The notes beneath the pieces were generated by a model. The model saw only the letters and a program-made list of their open reading frames with translations. It had not been told where the DNA came from and ran no database searches. Shown piece by piece: positions 9,029-17,098 of a stretch of DNA of 64,000 nucleotides. The translations under genes and the position numbers were made by a program. The first letter of the stretch is position 1. The number at the start of each line of letters is the position of its first letter. Origin of the DNA: Pseudomonas taeanensis MS-3 (lineage in GTDB: Bacteria; Pseudomonadota; Gammaproteobacteria; Pseudomonadales; Pseudomonadaceae). The stretch lies in assembly GCF_000498575.2 (NCBI RefSeq), contig NZ_AWSQ01000001.1:1159914-1223913 (forward strand), written 5' to 3'.

Positions 9029-10488
9029 TGATACACGTCCTTGAGCAGTTTGGCCTGGGCGAGCAGCGCTTGCTCGATGTCGCGCTTGGGCATGCGCCTC
9101 TCCAGTTCCTTGAGCAGGTTGTGGGCGCGGGAGTCGCCGTACTCCACCGCGACCCTGGCATAGGTGTAGGCCTTTACCGCGTCGTAACAGATGGCGCGCG
9201 CGCTGGAGTAAACCGAAGCCATGCGGTAATACGCCGTCGATGAACCGCCTGCGGCCATTTCCTGGTAGATCGACAGCGCTTTCTGCTGGTCGGGCTCGTC
9301 CAGGCCGCCATGGCTGTATAGATCGCCAAGCAGCATGCGCGCGTCGCGGTAGTTGGCGGCGATCAGTTCCTCGATCAGCGCCTGGGCCTTGAACGGATCG
9401 AGGGTCGGCCAACTGGTCACCAGGTGCAGGGAGACGCGCAGGGCTTTGGCACGCAATGGCTGGCTCTGCCCGATGCGCTCGATCAGCGCGGCGGTGTCGC
9501 TGGCACTGTGCTCGGTGGGCGAGGAGGTCATGAAGTTGACCTTGGACACCATCGCCGGTACCCAGCCGCGTTCGACCGCGTTGTCCAGCCAGATCAGGGC
9601 GTCGCCGCGCAGCGTCTTGGCTTCTGCTTCGACCGTGCTCTTGACCTGTTCGATGGCTAGCTTTTGTGTGTCCTGCTCGGCTGGCGGTAGCCGATCCAGT
9701 GCGGCTTTAGTCGGCTCGACCGGGTAGCGCAGGCCCACACTGCGCTCCGCGCTGATGCTGTCGAGCTGCGTGCCGATGCGGTGCACGATTTCGACCGGGA
9801 TGTTGTCGAGACGTGCCACCAGGGTCTTGGCAAAGGCGGCGAACAGGGGATCCTGCTGTTCGCCGAGCACGGCGTAGTAGCGATCGACTGCCCTGACATC
9901 CGTCATCATTGCCCGTTCATACCAGGTTCTGGCTTGATCGATCTGGCCGAGCCGCTCGGCCAGAATCGCCCGGTAGAGGTCGCTGCTGCAGTCCACCAGG
10001 CAGGACCTGTCGTATAGCTCGATCAGTGACTGAGTCGCTTGCGGGGTGAAGAACTCGGGGTAGGCGACGAAGACTTCCAGGCTGGTGTTGAGGTTTTGCA
10101 CATCACGGGTTTGCGCAAATCGCTGCAAGGCAGCCCGAAAGAAATCGCTATTTTCCAGGCGTAGACGTGGATTGCGATCCATCAGCCTGGCCATGGAGGC
10201 GAGCGCCACAATTTCGCCACGTCCATCGGCAAACGCGTTCTTGTAGAAGATTACCGCCTCGCGTGTTTGCGCCGGGTCTGTCGCCAATACGTTGGCCAGC
10301 AGGTGCTGGGATGCCAGGTCACCCTTTTCCGCCAGCAGGCGCAGGTCGCCCTCTACCGAAGCAGAGGGATCCTTGAATAGCGCATAGCGGATTTGCTGCA
10401 GACTTTGTCCGGCAATGGCTGATCCGCTGGCACTTGCAGCGAGCAGCACGGCGATTAGCCCGGCGGCATAAGGCGGTAAATGTTTCAT
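9025..10488 (-). CDS. algK: AlgK-like periplasmic TPR/Sel1 scaffold protein
   Basis: 487 aa of helical TPR/Sel1-like repeats, clearest at the C-terminal end (DARMLLGDLYSHGG, STAYYRMASVYSSA, AYTYARVAVEYGDS). AlgK localises AlgE and bridges to AlgX and Alg44. In P. aeruginosa AlgK is an outer-membrane lipoprotein with a lipobox cysteine. Here the N terminus is a signal peptide (about 1-26, GSAIA then GQS) with no cysteine near the cleavage site, so a soluble periplasmic form is predicted. Similarity to classical AlgK is low apart from the C-terminal repeats; identity rests on the repeats and the position between alg44 and algE. Confidence 0.82.
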   Translation of the reverse strand: MKHLPPYAAGLIAVLLAASASGSAIAGQSLQQIRYALFKDPSASVEGDLRLLAEKGDLASQHLLANVLATDPAQTREAVIFYKNAFADGRGEIVALASMARLMDRNPRLRLENSDFFRAALQRFAQTRDVQNLNTSLEVFVAYPEFFTPQATQSLIELYDRSCLVDCSSDLYRAILAERLGQIDQARTWYERAMMTDVRAVDRYYAVLGEQQDPLFAAFAKTLVARLDNIPVEIVHRIGTQLDSISAERSVGLRYPVEPTKAALDRLPPAEQDTQKLAIEQVKSTVEAEAKTLRGDALIWLDNAVERGWVPAMVSKVNFMTSSPTEHSASDTAALIERIGQSQPLRAKALRVSLHLVTSWPTLDPFKAQALIEELIAANYRDARMLLGDLYSHGGLDEPDQQKALSIYQEMAAGGSSTAYYRMASVYSSARAICYDAVKAYTYARVAVEYGDSRAHNLLKELERRMPKRDIEQALLAQAKLLKDVYQ

Positions 10489-10498
10489 CGATGCGCCT

Positions 10499-11644
10499 TT
10501 AGAACTGAGCGATCAGCGGCAGGCCGAGGAACAGTTCCACGGAGACCGGTTTCTGGTACGCCTCACGCGGCAAGGCGCGATCTGGCTTGATGCTCAGCAC
10601 CAGGGTCTGGTTCAGCTCGTCCACTGCACTGGCCATGACTGTGCCGCCGACGGGCTCGTCGATGCCGAAGATCTGCATCTGCACCGAGCTGACCCGGGAG
10701 AGCTTGCTCATCTGCTCGAATGGCACCGTGGCCTTGATAAACAGGTCCTCGTCGCGCGGCAGCAGGTGTACCAGTGGTTGGTACTTGTAGGCGTAGCCAT
10801 CGAGCGTCTTGGCGGGGAAGAACACATCGCAATCGCAAGGGCTGGCGATCACCGTCTCGATCAGGGCGCGGCCCATCAGCAGCTGCATGTCGCTCTGCGA
10901 CAGGTTGGCCAGCGCCTGGATATCCGATGGCGTGGTGAAGGTGGCGGCCAGTTGGCTGGAGACGCTGGCCACCGGTTCACCCACCTTGACCTGGGCCTGG
11001 CCTGGTTGCAGCAGGTACTTCACATAGCCGTTATCCGGCATGCTGACCACATAGGCATTGGCACTGACGATGGCTTGGCTGGCCGGGATGCGGAAGAACA
11101 ACAGGTAGCTCTTGTAGAGAACCAGGCTCAAGGCTGCCAGACCCACTGCGAGGAACAGCAGGGTGCCCAGCGCGGCCTTCAGGCGCTCGCCCGGGGTGCG
11201 CGCGCTGGCGTGCTTGGTCTTGCGCTCCTTGATGTAGTTCTCACGCTGCATCACGTTGAACAGGCCGTTGATGTCGGCGATCTCGCCGGACATGTAGGCC
11301 GCGATGATATAGCGCAGGATGTCGCGCTTCTGGCTATCCAGTTCGACGAACTCGGCGCCGACCTCCCGGCCGCGTTGCGAGACGATCTTCACCTTGGCGT
11401 CGATGTTCAGGTCGATCTTGCTCAGCTTGAGCCGGATCGAGGCGCTGAACAGGCCGCCGAGCTTCAGCGGCTGGTCATACAGCAGACCCATTCCGCCGAG
11501 GGAGATGTCCTGGATATCGCATTCGAGGCCGTTCAGGCCATGGCCACTGAGGATGACCTTGGCCGGTATTTTGGTGCGGACGAACTGACGCTCGTCGATG
11601 GCCTCGTGGACAACTTTTGCCGCTAAGACAGAGGTGCTACTCAT
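10499..11644 (-). CDS. alg44: Alginate co-polymerase Alg44 with PilZ domain
   Basis: 381 aa. The N-terminal cytoplasmic PilZ domain (about 15-115) binds c-di-GMP: Arg19 and Arg23 in RQFVR and the DISLGG motif (46-51) are present. One membrane span follows (about 155-180), then a periplasmic membrane-fusion-like domain. The SPCDC cysteine pair known to form a disulphide in P. aeruginosa Alg44 is conserved. The C-terminal end is a little shorter than the 389 aa homologue. Alg44 switches on the Alg8 synthase when c-di-GMP is bound, so polymerisation here should also be c-di-GMP controlled. Confidence 0.94.
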   Translation of the reverse strand: MSSTSVLAAKVVHEAIDERQFVRTKIPAKVILSGHGLNGLECDIQDISLGGMGLLYDQPLKLGGLFSASIRLKLSKIDLNIDAKVKIVSQRGREVGAEFVELDSQKRDILRYIIAAYMSGEIADINGLFNVMQRENYIKERKTKHASARTPGERLKAALGTLLFLAVGLAALSLVLYKSYLLFFRIPASQAIVSANAYVVSMPDNGYVKYLLQPGQAQVKVGEPVASVSSQLAATFTTPSDIQALANLSQSDMQLLMGRALIETVIASPCDCDVFFPAKTLDGYAYKYQPLVHLLPRDEDLFIKATVPFEQMSKLSRVSSVQMQIFGIDEPVGGTVMASAVDELNQTLVLSIKPDRALPREAYQKPVSVELFLGLPLIAQF

Positions 11645-11662
11645 AGCATTCGCGCCTTTACT

Positions 11663-13195
11663 TTATGGTTGCGTGAGATCTAGCAGGACCGAAATGACCC
11701 CGAAGAAAATGGCAATGGAGGACAGCAGCATCGCCTTCGACGTCCATCGATTAAGGGCTGCATCGAAACTGACGCTGCCGTTGCTGAGCGTGGTTTTTTG
11801 CCGGGTCCAACTTTGCAGATCCATATGGAACATGGTGTAAACCTTCATCACCGAGCCGACGATCTGGTTGTAATAAAGAACGAAGGGGTAGATCGGGTCG
11901 ACCGGATGCCGAGTGAAGAAAAACAGCAAAGTCACCAGCGTGCGCGATAGCAGGACCCAGAACAGATACAGCAGCAGGTATTGCATGCCGAACAGCAGAC
12001 CGGCCACCACCGAGGCGCTCAAGCCCATCAGGCAGGTCCACATGGAGACACGCTGGTCATACAGCACGTACATGGTGAACAGCCCCAGGCGATCGAGTCC
12101 CAGCAATTTGGTGGCGCGGAAGTTCTGCCGCAGCGAGTTGCCATACCAGCGGTACATCAACTGACGGGTCGCGCGCAGGAAGCTGCTGTCGGGTGGATGC
12201 TCCACCGTCAGGGTGTGGCTGTCGGGCACGTAAAAGGTGTCCCAGCCGGCGCGCATCAAGCTGAGCCAAGAGGATTTGTCGTCGCCGGTGAGGAACTGGA
12301 AACGCCCCAGGCGCCAATGATCGAGGAAGTCGGCCTCGACGTCTCTAATGAACGCGGGATTGGTCATCACGCTGGCGCGGAAGAACGACAGGCGTCCGGT
12401 GAGGGTCAGCACACGCTGGGACAGGGCCATCGAGCACATGTTGATGTGCCGTTGGACGAAGCGCATGGTGTGCCACTCCTTCATCATCTTGCTGCCCTCC
12501 ACCTCGCAGAACTCGTTGGTGGTGATGCCGCCGACGTTGGGTAGGTAGGCGAACATGCTCACGGCGCGCTCGACGCAGCCGGGCAGCATCATGGTGTCGC
12601 CGTCGACCACCCCGACCACTGAGTTTTCCGGGGGCATCTGCCGCGATAAGGCGCGGAAGGCATGGGCCAGGCCGTCGCGTTTGCCGGTGCCGCGAGCGCG
12701 CACGATGATCAGCTTGATGTCGTCACGCTCGCGCACTTCCTTGCGCATGATGTCTTTGATGAAGTTTTCGTCACCCTTCTCGACGATCGACGCGATCACC
12801 GTGCAGGGCACCGGCAGACGCTGGACTTCCTGAAATACCGACTGATAGACCTTGATGGTGGTGTGGGTGGGAATACGGAAGCTGGTCACCACCATGAACA
12901 TATGTTCGGGCAATGCCGCCGTGCCCATGCGCTCGACGGCCTTGCGCATCCGCGGAAAGCGCCAGTGCAGGAAATACATGCCGCGCAGGTAGTGGATGAT
13001 GGCGTTGCCGTAGCGCCACATGCCCAGTGCCCCGACCAGAAAAATGAACTTCTGGTGCGAAGGGTCCAGGTAGTTCGGGTCGACCATCTCGGAGGCGAGG
13101 GCGATCAAGGCGAACAGGCAGGCCCAGCCACAGAGCTTGGTGAAGACCGCTGAAGTCTCCAGCCTCTCAAATGCACTGACAAAATACCTGAGCAT
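11663..13195 (-). CDS. alg8: Alginate polymerase Alg8 (GT2 glycosyltransferase)
   Basis: 510 aa. The start is the ATG at 13195, with GGAGGAAG about 10 bases upstream; the longer open frame upstream overlaps algA and is not supported. Inner-membrane family 2 glycosyltransferase that polymerises GDP-mannuronate and passes the chain across the membrane. Visible motifs: GTGKRDGLAHAFRA, VDGDT (catalytic aspartates), FLTGDDKSSW and RQLMYRWYGN (Q/RW-type acceptor motif), flanked by N-terminal (about 17-65) and C-terminal membrane spans. RHINMCSMALSQRVLTLTGR is nearly identical to the same stretch in P. aeruginosa Alg8, while the termini are more divergent. Confidence 0.95.
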   Translation of the reverse strand: MLRYFVSAFERLETSAVFTKLCGWACLFALIALASEMVDPNYLDPSHQKFIFLVGALGMWRYGNAIIHYLRGMYFLHWRFPRMRKAVERMGTAALPEHMFMVVTSFRIPTHTTIKVYQSVFQEVQRLPVPCTVIASIVEKGDENFIKDIMRKEVRERDDIKLIIVRARGTGKRDGLAHAFRALSRQMPPENSVVGVVDGDTMMLPGCVERAVSMFAYLPNVGGITTNEFCEVEGSKMMKEWHTMRFVQRHINMCSMALSQRVLTLTGRLSFFRASVMTNPAFIRDVEADFLDHWRLGRFQFLTGDDKSSWLSLMRAGWDTFYVPDSHTLTVEHPPDSSFLRATRQLMYRWYGNSLRQNFRATKLLGLDRLGLFTMYVLYDQRVSMWTCLMGLSASVVAGLLFGMQYLLLYLFWVLLSRTLVTLLFFFTRHPVDPIYPFVLYYNQIVGSVMKVYTMFHMDLQSWTRQKTTLSNGSVSFDAALNRWTSKAMLLSSIAIFFGVISVLLDLTQP

Positions 13196-13259
13196 GCGTT
13201 GTGCTTCCTCCGTTGAAGCCGTCCTCTGCCGCCGAGCGGCCCCGGATCGGGTCCTTGAA

Positions 13260-14687
13260 TTAGTTGAGAGTGGCGTCGGTGCGTCCGTAGACGTCGTCGA
13301 AGCGCTCGATATCGTCTTCACCCAGGTAGCTGCCGGACTGCACCTCGATGATTTCCAGAGGGATCTTTCCGGGGTTGGAGAGGCGGTGAACCGACCCAAT
13401 AGGGATGTAGGTCGACTGGTTTTCCGAGAGCAGGAACGATTGCTCATCACAGGTCACGCGTGCAGTGCCTGTGACCACGATCCAGTGCTCGGCACGGTGA
13501 TGGTGTTTCTGCAGAGACAGGCTGGCGCCGGGGTTGACTATGATCCGCTTGACCTGAAAGCGGTGACCACTGTCCACGGAGTCGTAGCTGCCCCAGGGGC
13601 GGTAGACCTGGCAGTGATTGTGGGCTTCAGGGCGACTCTGGGAGGTCAGGGTATTGACCAGTTGCTTGACCTCTTGCACGCGATCCTTGTGGGCAATCAT
13701 TACTGCGTCCTTGGTCTCGACCACGACCACGTCGTCCAGGCCGACCAGGGTGACCAGCTTGCTCTGGCTATGTACCAGGCAGTTGTGGCTGTCATGCAGG
13801 ACTACATCGCCGGAGTGACTGTTGCCATTGGCATCCTTGTCCTGGACGTCCCATAACGCCGACCAGGAGCCGACATCGTTCCAGCCGGCGGCGAGCGGCA
13901 CTACGCAGGCGCGTGCGGTCTTTTCCATCACTGCGTAGTCGATCGAGTTGTCCGGGCAGCAAGCGAAGCTGTTCGGGTCGATACGCACGTAGTCCAGGTC
14001 GACCTCGCTGCGCTTCAGCGCCAGCATGCAGGTGTCATAGATATCGGGGTCGTGGCGCTGCAGTTCTTCGAGGTAGCGGCTGCAGCGGAACAGAAACATA
14101 CCGCTGTTCCAGAAGTAGTCGCCTTGCTCGACGAATTCACTGGCAGTGGCATGGTCGGGCTTCTCGACGAAGCGCTCCACGGTCAGTACACCAGCCGGCA
14201 GTTCACTGTTGCTGCTTCCGGTCTTGATGTAGCCGTAGCCGGTTTCCGGGCGCTCGGCGGGCACGCCGAACAGCACCATCTCGCCTTGTTCGGCGGCCTG
14301 GCGTGCGACATCGAGGGCCGCATGGAAGACCTCGAGTTCCTCGATTACATGGTCTGCTGGCAGCACCAGTAACAGCTCGTCACGGCCCTCGGCGAGCAGG
14401 TGCATGGCGGCGATCGCCACCGCCGGCGCGGTGTTGCGCCCGAAGGGTTCGAGCAGGATCGTTTGCGCACTGCAGTCGATGGCGGCCAGCTGTTCACTGA
14501 CGATGAAGCGGTGCTCTTCGTTGCACACCACCATGGGTTTGCCCATGCCCTCGAGTGCCAGGCGCTGCAAAGTCTGCTGAAACATCGTTGCCGTGCCGGT
14601 AAGGGCAAGGAACTGCTTGGGGTAGAGCTTGCGCGAGAGCGGCCAGAGTCGGGAACCGCTGCCACCGGACAAAATCAAGGGAATCAT
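13260..14687 (-). CDS. algA: Bifunctional phosphomannose isomerase / GDP-mannose pyrophosphorylase AlgA
   Basis: 475 aa from the ATG at 14687, which has AAGGAG seven bases upstream. The N-terminal nucleotidyltransferase carries LILSGGSGSRLWPLSR and makes GDP-mannose from mannose-1-phosphate; the C-terminal cupin domain carries QKHHHRAEHWIVVTGTA (metal-binding histidines) and isomerises fructose-6-phosphate. AlgA supplies the substrate of AlgD. In the classical operon algA is the last gene; here it is second, directly after algD, which pairs the two precursor genes. The same family includes PslB/WbpW, but the operon context supports algA. Confidence 0.94.
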   Translation of the reverse strand: MIPLILSGGSGSRLWPLSRKLYPKQFLALTGTATMFQQTLQRLALEGMGKPMVVCNEEHRFIVSEQLAAIDCSAQTILLEPFGRNTAPAVAIAAMHLLAEGRDELLLVLPADHVIEELEVFHAALDVARQAAEQGEMVLFGVPAERPETGYGYIKTGSSNSELPAGVLTVERFVEKPDHATASEFVEQGDYFWNSGMFLFRCSRYLEELQRHDPDIYDTCMLALKRSEVDLDYVRIDPNSFACCPDNSIDYAVMEKTARACVVPLAAGWNDVGSWSALWDVQDKDANGNSHSGDVVLHDSHNCLVHSQSKLVTLVGLDDVVVVETKDAVMIAHKDRVQEVKQLVNTLTSQSRPEAHNHCQVYRPWGSYDSVDSGHRFQVKRIIVNPGASLSLQKHHHRAEHWIVVTGTARVTCDEQSFLLSENQSTYIPIGSVHRLSNPGKIPLEIIEVQSGSYLGEDDIERFDDVYGRTDATLN

Positions 14688-14758
14688 GCTGTCACTCCTT
14701 TGGGGCATGGATTTGCACCACGTTGGGCAGCGAAAATACAGGGCGTCTTGTTGTTAGC

Positions 14759-14787
14759 AGCGGTAGCCGGTCAGCCCGGATACCGCT
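14759..14787 (-). promoter_or_regulatory. Intercistronic hairpin between algD and algA
   Basis: Twelve-base arms at 14759-14770 and 14776-14787 with one mismatch and a 5-base loop, in the 130-base gap after algD. There is no T run on the operon strand, so it is unlikely to be a full terminator. It could protect the algD message from 3'-end decay or lower expression of downstream genes. This is inferred from the sequence only. Confidence 0.45.
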
Positions 14788-14817
14788 TGATTGTTGCCGG
14801 GGGCGAGTGTCTTTCGC

Positions 14818-16128
14818 TTACCAGCAGATACCTTCCTTGGAGCCGCTGGTGCTGTGTTGCATGAAGCCAACCAGGTCGACGATCTGTTTGTCGTCGCCGG
14901 CATTCATCAGCACGTCGGCGAAGCGTGAGTCGCCGTTGCCGAGAATCAGCACGTCGGAAGTCGCGACCACATCCTCGAGCTCGCCGCATAGCAGCGAGGA
15001 GACGTGGGGGATCTTCGATTCGATGTATTCCTTGTTGGCGCCGAAGACCCGCGCATATTCGACGTTGCTGTCGAATATGCGCAGCTCATAACCCTTGCCG
15101 ATCAGCATTTCTGCCAGCTCTACCAGCGGGCTCTCGCGCAGGTCGTCAGTGCCCGCCTTGAAACTCAGGCCCAGCAGGCCAACCTTGCGCTTGCCGTAGC
15201 TGGCGACCATATCGAAGGCGCGCTGCACCTGGACGCGATTGCTCGGCATGATCGAGCTCAGTAGCGGGTGTTCAACATCCATCTGGCCGGCGCGGTAGGT
15301 CAGTGCGCGAACATCTTTGGGCAGGCAGGAGCCGCCAAAGGCAAAGCCCGGGCGCAGGTAGTAGCGCGACAGGTTGAGCTTGTGGTCCTGACAGACCACG
15401 TCCATCACCTCACGGCCGTCGACGCCGCAGGCCTTGGCGATGTTGCCGATTTCGTTGGCAAAGCTGACTTTGGTGGCATGCCAGACGTTGCAGGTGTACT
15501 TGATCATCTCGGCGACTTCGATCGACTTGCGGATGATCGGTGCATCCAGTTCGCTGTACAGCTCCTGCAACAGGTCGCCCGATTGCACGTCCAGCTCGCC
15601 GATCACTGTCATGGCGGGGAAGTCGTAGTCGTTGATGGCAGTACTTTCGCGCAGGAACTCAGGGTTAGTCGCCACGCCAAAGTCGACGCCAGCGCGCTTA
15701 CCGGAGGCGGCTTCGATCAACGGGATCACCACGTTCTTCACGGTGCCCGGTAGTACGGTGCTGCGTACCACAATGGTATGGCGCTCGCTTTTATCGCGCA
15801 GTGCGGTGCCGATCTGCGTGCAGACCTGTTCCATGTAACCGAGGTCGAGATCGCCGTTACGCTTGCTGGGTGTGCCTACGGCAATGAACGAGAGCTCGCT
15901 CGCCAGCACGGCGGCGGCGACGTCGGTAGTGCCATGCAGGCGTCCGGCCTTTACGCCTGCGTCCAGCAGTTCGGCCAGACCAGGTTCGACGATAGGCGAT
16001 TTACCCTGATTGATCAGATCGATTTTGGGTTGCGAGACATCGACTCCGATGACTTCATGTCCGCGAGCAGACAGACAACCGGCACAGACGGCGCCCACAT
16101 AACCCAGACCAAAAATACTGATTCTCAT
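14818..16128 (-). CDS. algD: GDP-mannose 6-dehydrogenase AlgD
   Basis: 436 aa, exactly the length of P. aeruginosa AlgD. The start at 16128 (MRISIFGLGYVGAVCAG) has GAGAGGG about five bases upstream; the frame continues upstream but without coding support. The N-terminal Rossmann domain carries GLGYVG, the catalytic cysteine is in FGGSCLPKD (about residue 268), and the C-terminal end EGICW matches AlgD. It oxidises GDP-mannose twice to GDP-mannuronate, the committed step of alginate synthesis. It is the first gene of the operon, so control of the whole cluster should lie in the non-coding region upstream. Confidence 0.97.
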   Translation of the reverse strand: MRISIFGLGYVGAVCAGCLSARGHEVIGVDVSQPKIDLINQGKSPIVEPGLAELLDAGVKAGRLHGTTDVAAAVLASELSFIAVGTPSKRNGDLDLGYMEQVCTQIGTALRDKSERHTIVVRSTVLPGTVKNVVIPLIEAASGKRAGVDFGVATNPEFLRESTAINDYDFPAMTVIGELDVQSGDLLQELYSELDAPIIRKSIEVAEMIKYTCNVWHATKVSFANEIGNIAKACGVDGREVMDVVCQDHKLNLSRYYLRPGFAFGGSCLPKDVRALTYRAGQMDVEHPLLSSIMPSNRVQVQRAFDMVASYGKRKVGLLGLSFKAGTDDLRESPLVELAEMLIGKGYELRIFDSNVEYARVFGANKEYIESKIPHVSSLLCGELEDVVATSDVLILGNGDSRFADVLMNAGDDKQIVDLVGFMQHSTSGSKEGICW

Positions 16129-16289
16129 AAGGTCCCTCTCCAATAGTGTTCGATGACCGGCTAAGTCGCTTTGCACCAACTTCCCTGCGATTAATACAGG
16201 GCGCAGATTGCGCAATCGTTACAGTTGCTTCGATTGTTTTGGCTGCTGCCTTAATTAATTCAGCGCGGATCTTAAGTTGGCTGGCGAAG

Positions 16290-16312
16290 TGGTTCAAGCA
16301 AAACTTGAACCA
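16290..16312. repeat. Perfect 9-bp inverted repeat in the algD promoter region
   Basis: TGGTTCAAG (16290-16298) and CTTGAACCA (16304-16312) are separated by CAAAA. The right arm covers the GG of the candidate -24 element and the left arm starts at its -12 GC, so a protein bound here would compete with RNA polymerase. It could also form a hairpin if transcribed from further upstream. Confidence 0.5.
16297..16312 (-). promoter_or_regulatory. Candidate sigma-54 (-24/-12) promoter for the alg operon
   Basis: On the minus strand TGG-N8-TTGCT occurs, giving GG (16311-16310), ten bases, then GC (16299-16298), the invariant spacing of RpoN promoters. The CACG part of the consensus is not matched, so this is a partial match. 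Transcription would start near 16286, leaving a leader of about 158 bases before algD. No GAACTT-N16/17-TCTGA (AlgU) match was found by eye in 16129-16440. RpoN involvement in algD transcription has been reported in P. aeruginosa. Confidence 0.35.
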
Positions 16313-16391
16313 AATTTGATTTTTGCACTCTGCCTTTTGTCGCAATAAAAAAGTGTATTAAAAACAAATACTTAAATAGCGCCCAATTTAA

Positions 16392-16437
16392 GGCGCCATT
16401 AATTTGATATATATATTTATGTAAAATTAATGACGCC
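16392..16437. promoter_or_regulatory. 14-bp inverted repeat with AT-rich spacer upstream of algD, candidate enhancer/operator
   Basis: Arms 16392-16405 and 16424-16437 match at 13 of 14 positions around an 18-bp, almost pure A/T spacer. The centre is about 104 bp upstream of the candidate -24 element, a typical distance for an enhancer-binding-protein site. The surrounding 16320-16440 is markedly AT-rich against a GC-rich genome. No protein is identified as the binder. Confidence 0.45.
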
Positions 16438-16439
16438 AA

Positions 16440-17098
16440 AAAAATATCAATTCCTTGCACGGTTATATGTCATCTGCGCGCAGAGTTGCGCTCTGTTTGT
16501 GCATTTTGTGCCGTGCCTGACCTTGGCTGATGCGAGGCGCCGCGAGAGTGGGCTCTGGCGTGAGGGTGTGGGCGCGGCGTGGTTTCTTGGTACGAAAGTG
16601 CTGTTGTGGGTGGTGAGCGCTGCGTCTGATAGTTGGGCGTTGTAACTACTGCTCTGAATTAAATAGATTGATTGTGTAGTGGTGGTCGCGAAAATAAGGT
16701 TGTGTTGAATGTTTGTAGGGCGGTGGCCGCGCAATGCGGGAGTTAGTTGATGTTGCACTTTGTCGTGTGTGTTGCACTTCTGTTCTATTGCCGAGATGGG
16801 CAATCGGATTCAGCAGCAGGGTGTGTTCACGGGCAATTGATTCGCGCAAAAGCAGCAGAGTGCCGCCGCTGGGGTTGGGGCATAGATGGGATATAGAAGT
16901 GGCGTTGTTTAGAGCAGGGCTTTGGCTCATATGCTTGACAACTAAGGCCGTCACTTCTGCTCCAGGCGAGGGCGGTTATGCCGCAGTGCTCTGTCGGCCA
17001 GCCTTATATGGGTGACTACCGACGGGCGGTAGCAGGAGGCGCTGGCGCGCGTAAAGGGTTAAACTGCGCGCGATTTTTCTTCCTTCCCGGAGCCTTCC
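16440..17098. other. Non-coding region between the divergent algD and fbp genes
   Basis: No convincing gene: the short open frames here lack ribosome-binding sites and look compositionally random. TGTTGCACTT occurs twice in direct orientation at 16751-16760 and 16770-16779 (19 bp apart, about two helical turns). CTACCG/CGGTAG form a small hairpin at 17016-17032, and GCGCGC arms at 17045-17050 and 17066-17071 are followed by a T run just before fbp, which could be an attenuator-like stem. In P. aeruginosa algD also has a very long upstream control region with distant AlgR sites; I could not identify AlgR boxes here. Confidence 0.5.

Noticed and set aside
16129..16440. AlgU (sigma-22) promoter for algD
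   Set aside because: Looked for GAACTT-N16/17-TCTGA on the minus strand; only single half-boxes at wrong spacing (such as GAAGTT near 16180) were found.
16430..17015. Short open frames in the algD-fbp gap
   Set aside because: No ribosome-binding site, no recognisable domain, Trp/Cys-rich random composition, and they overlap likely regulatory DNA.
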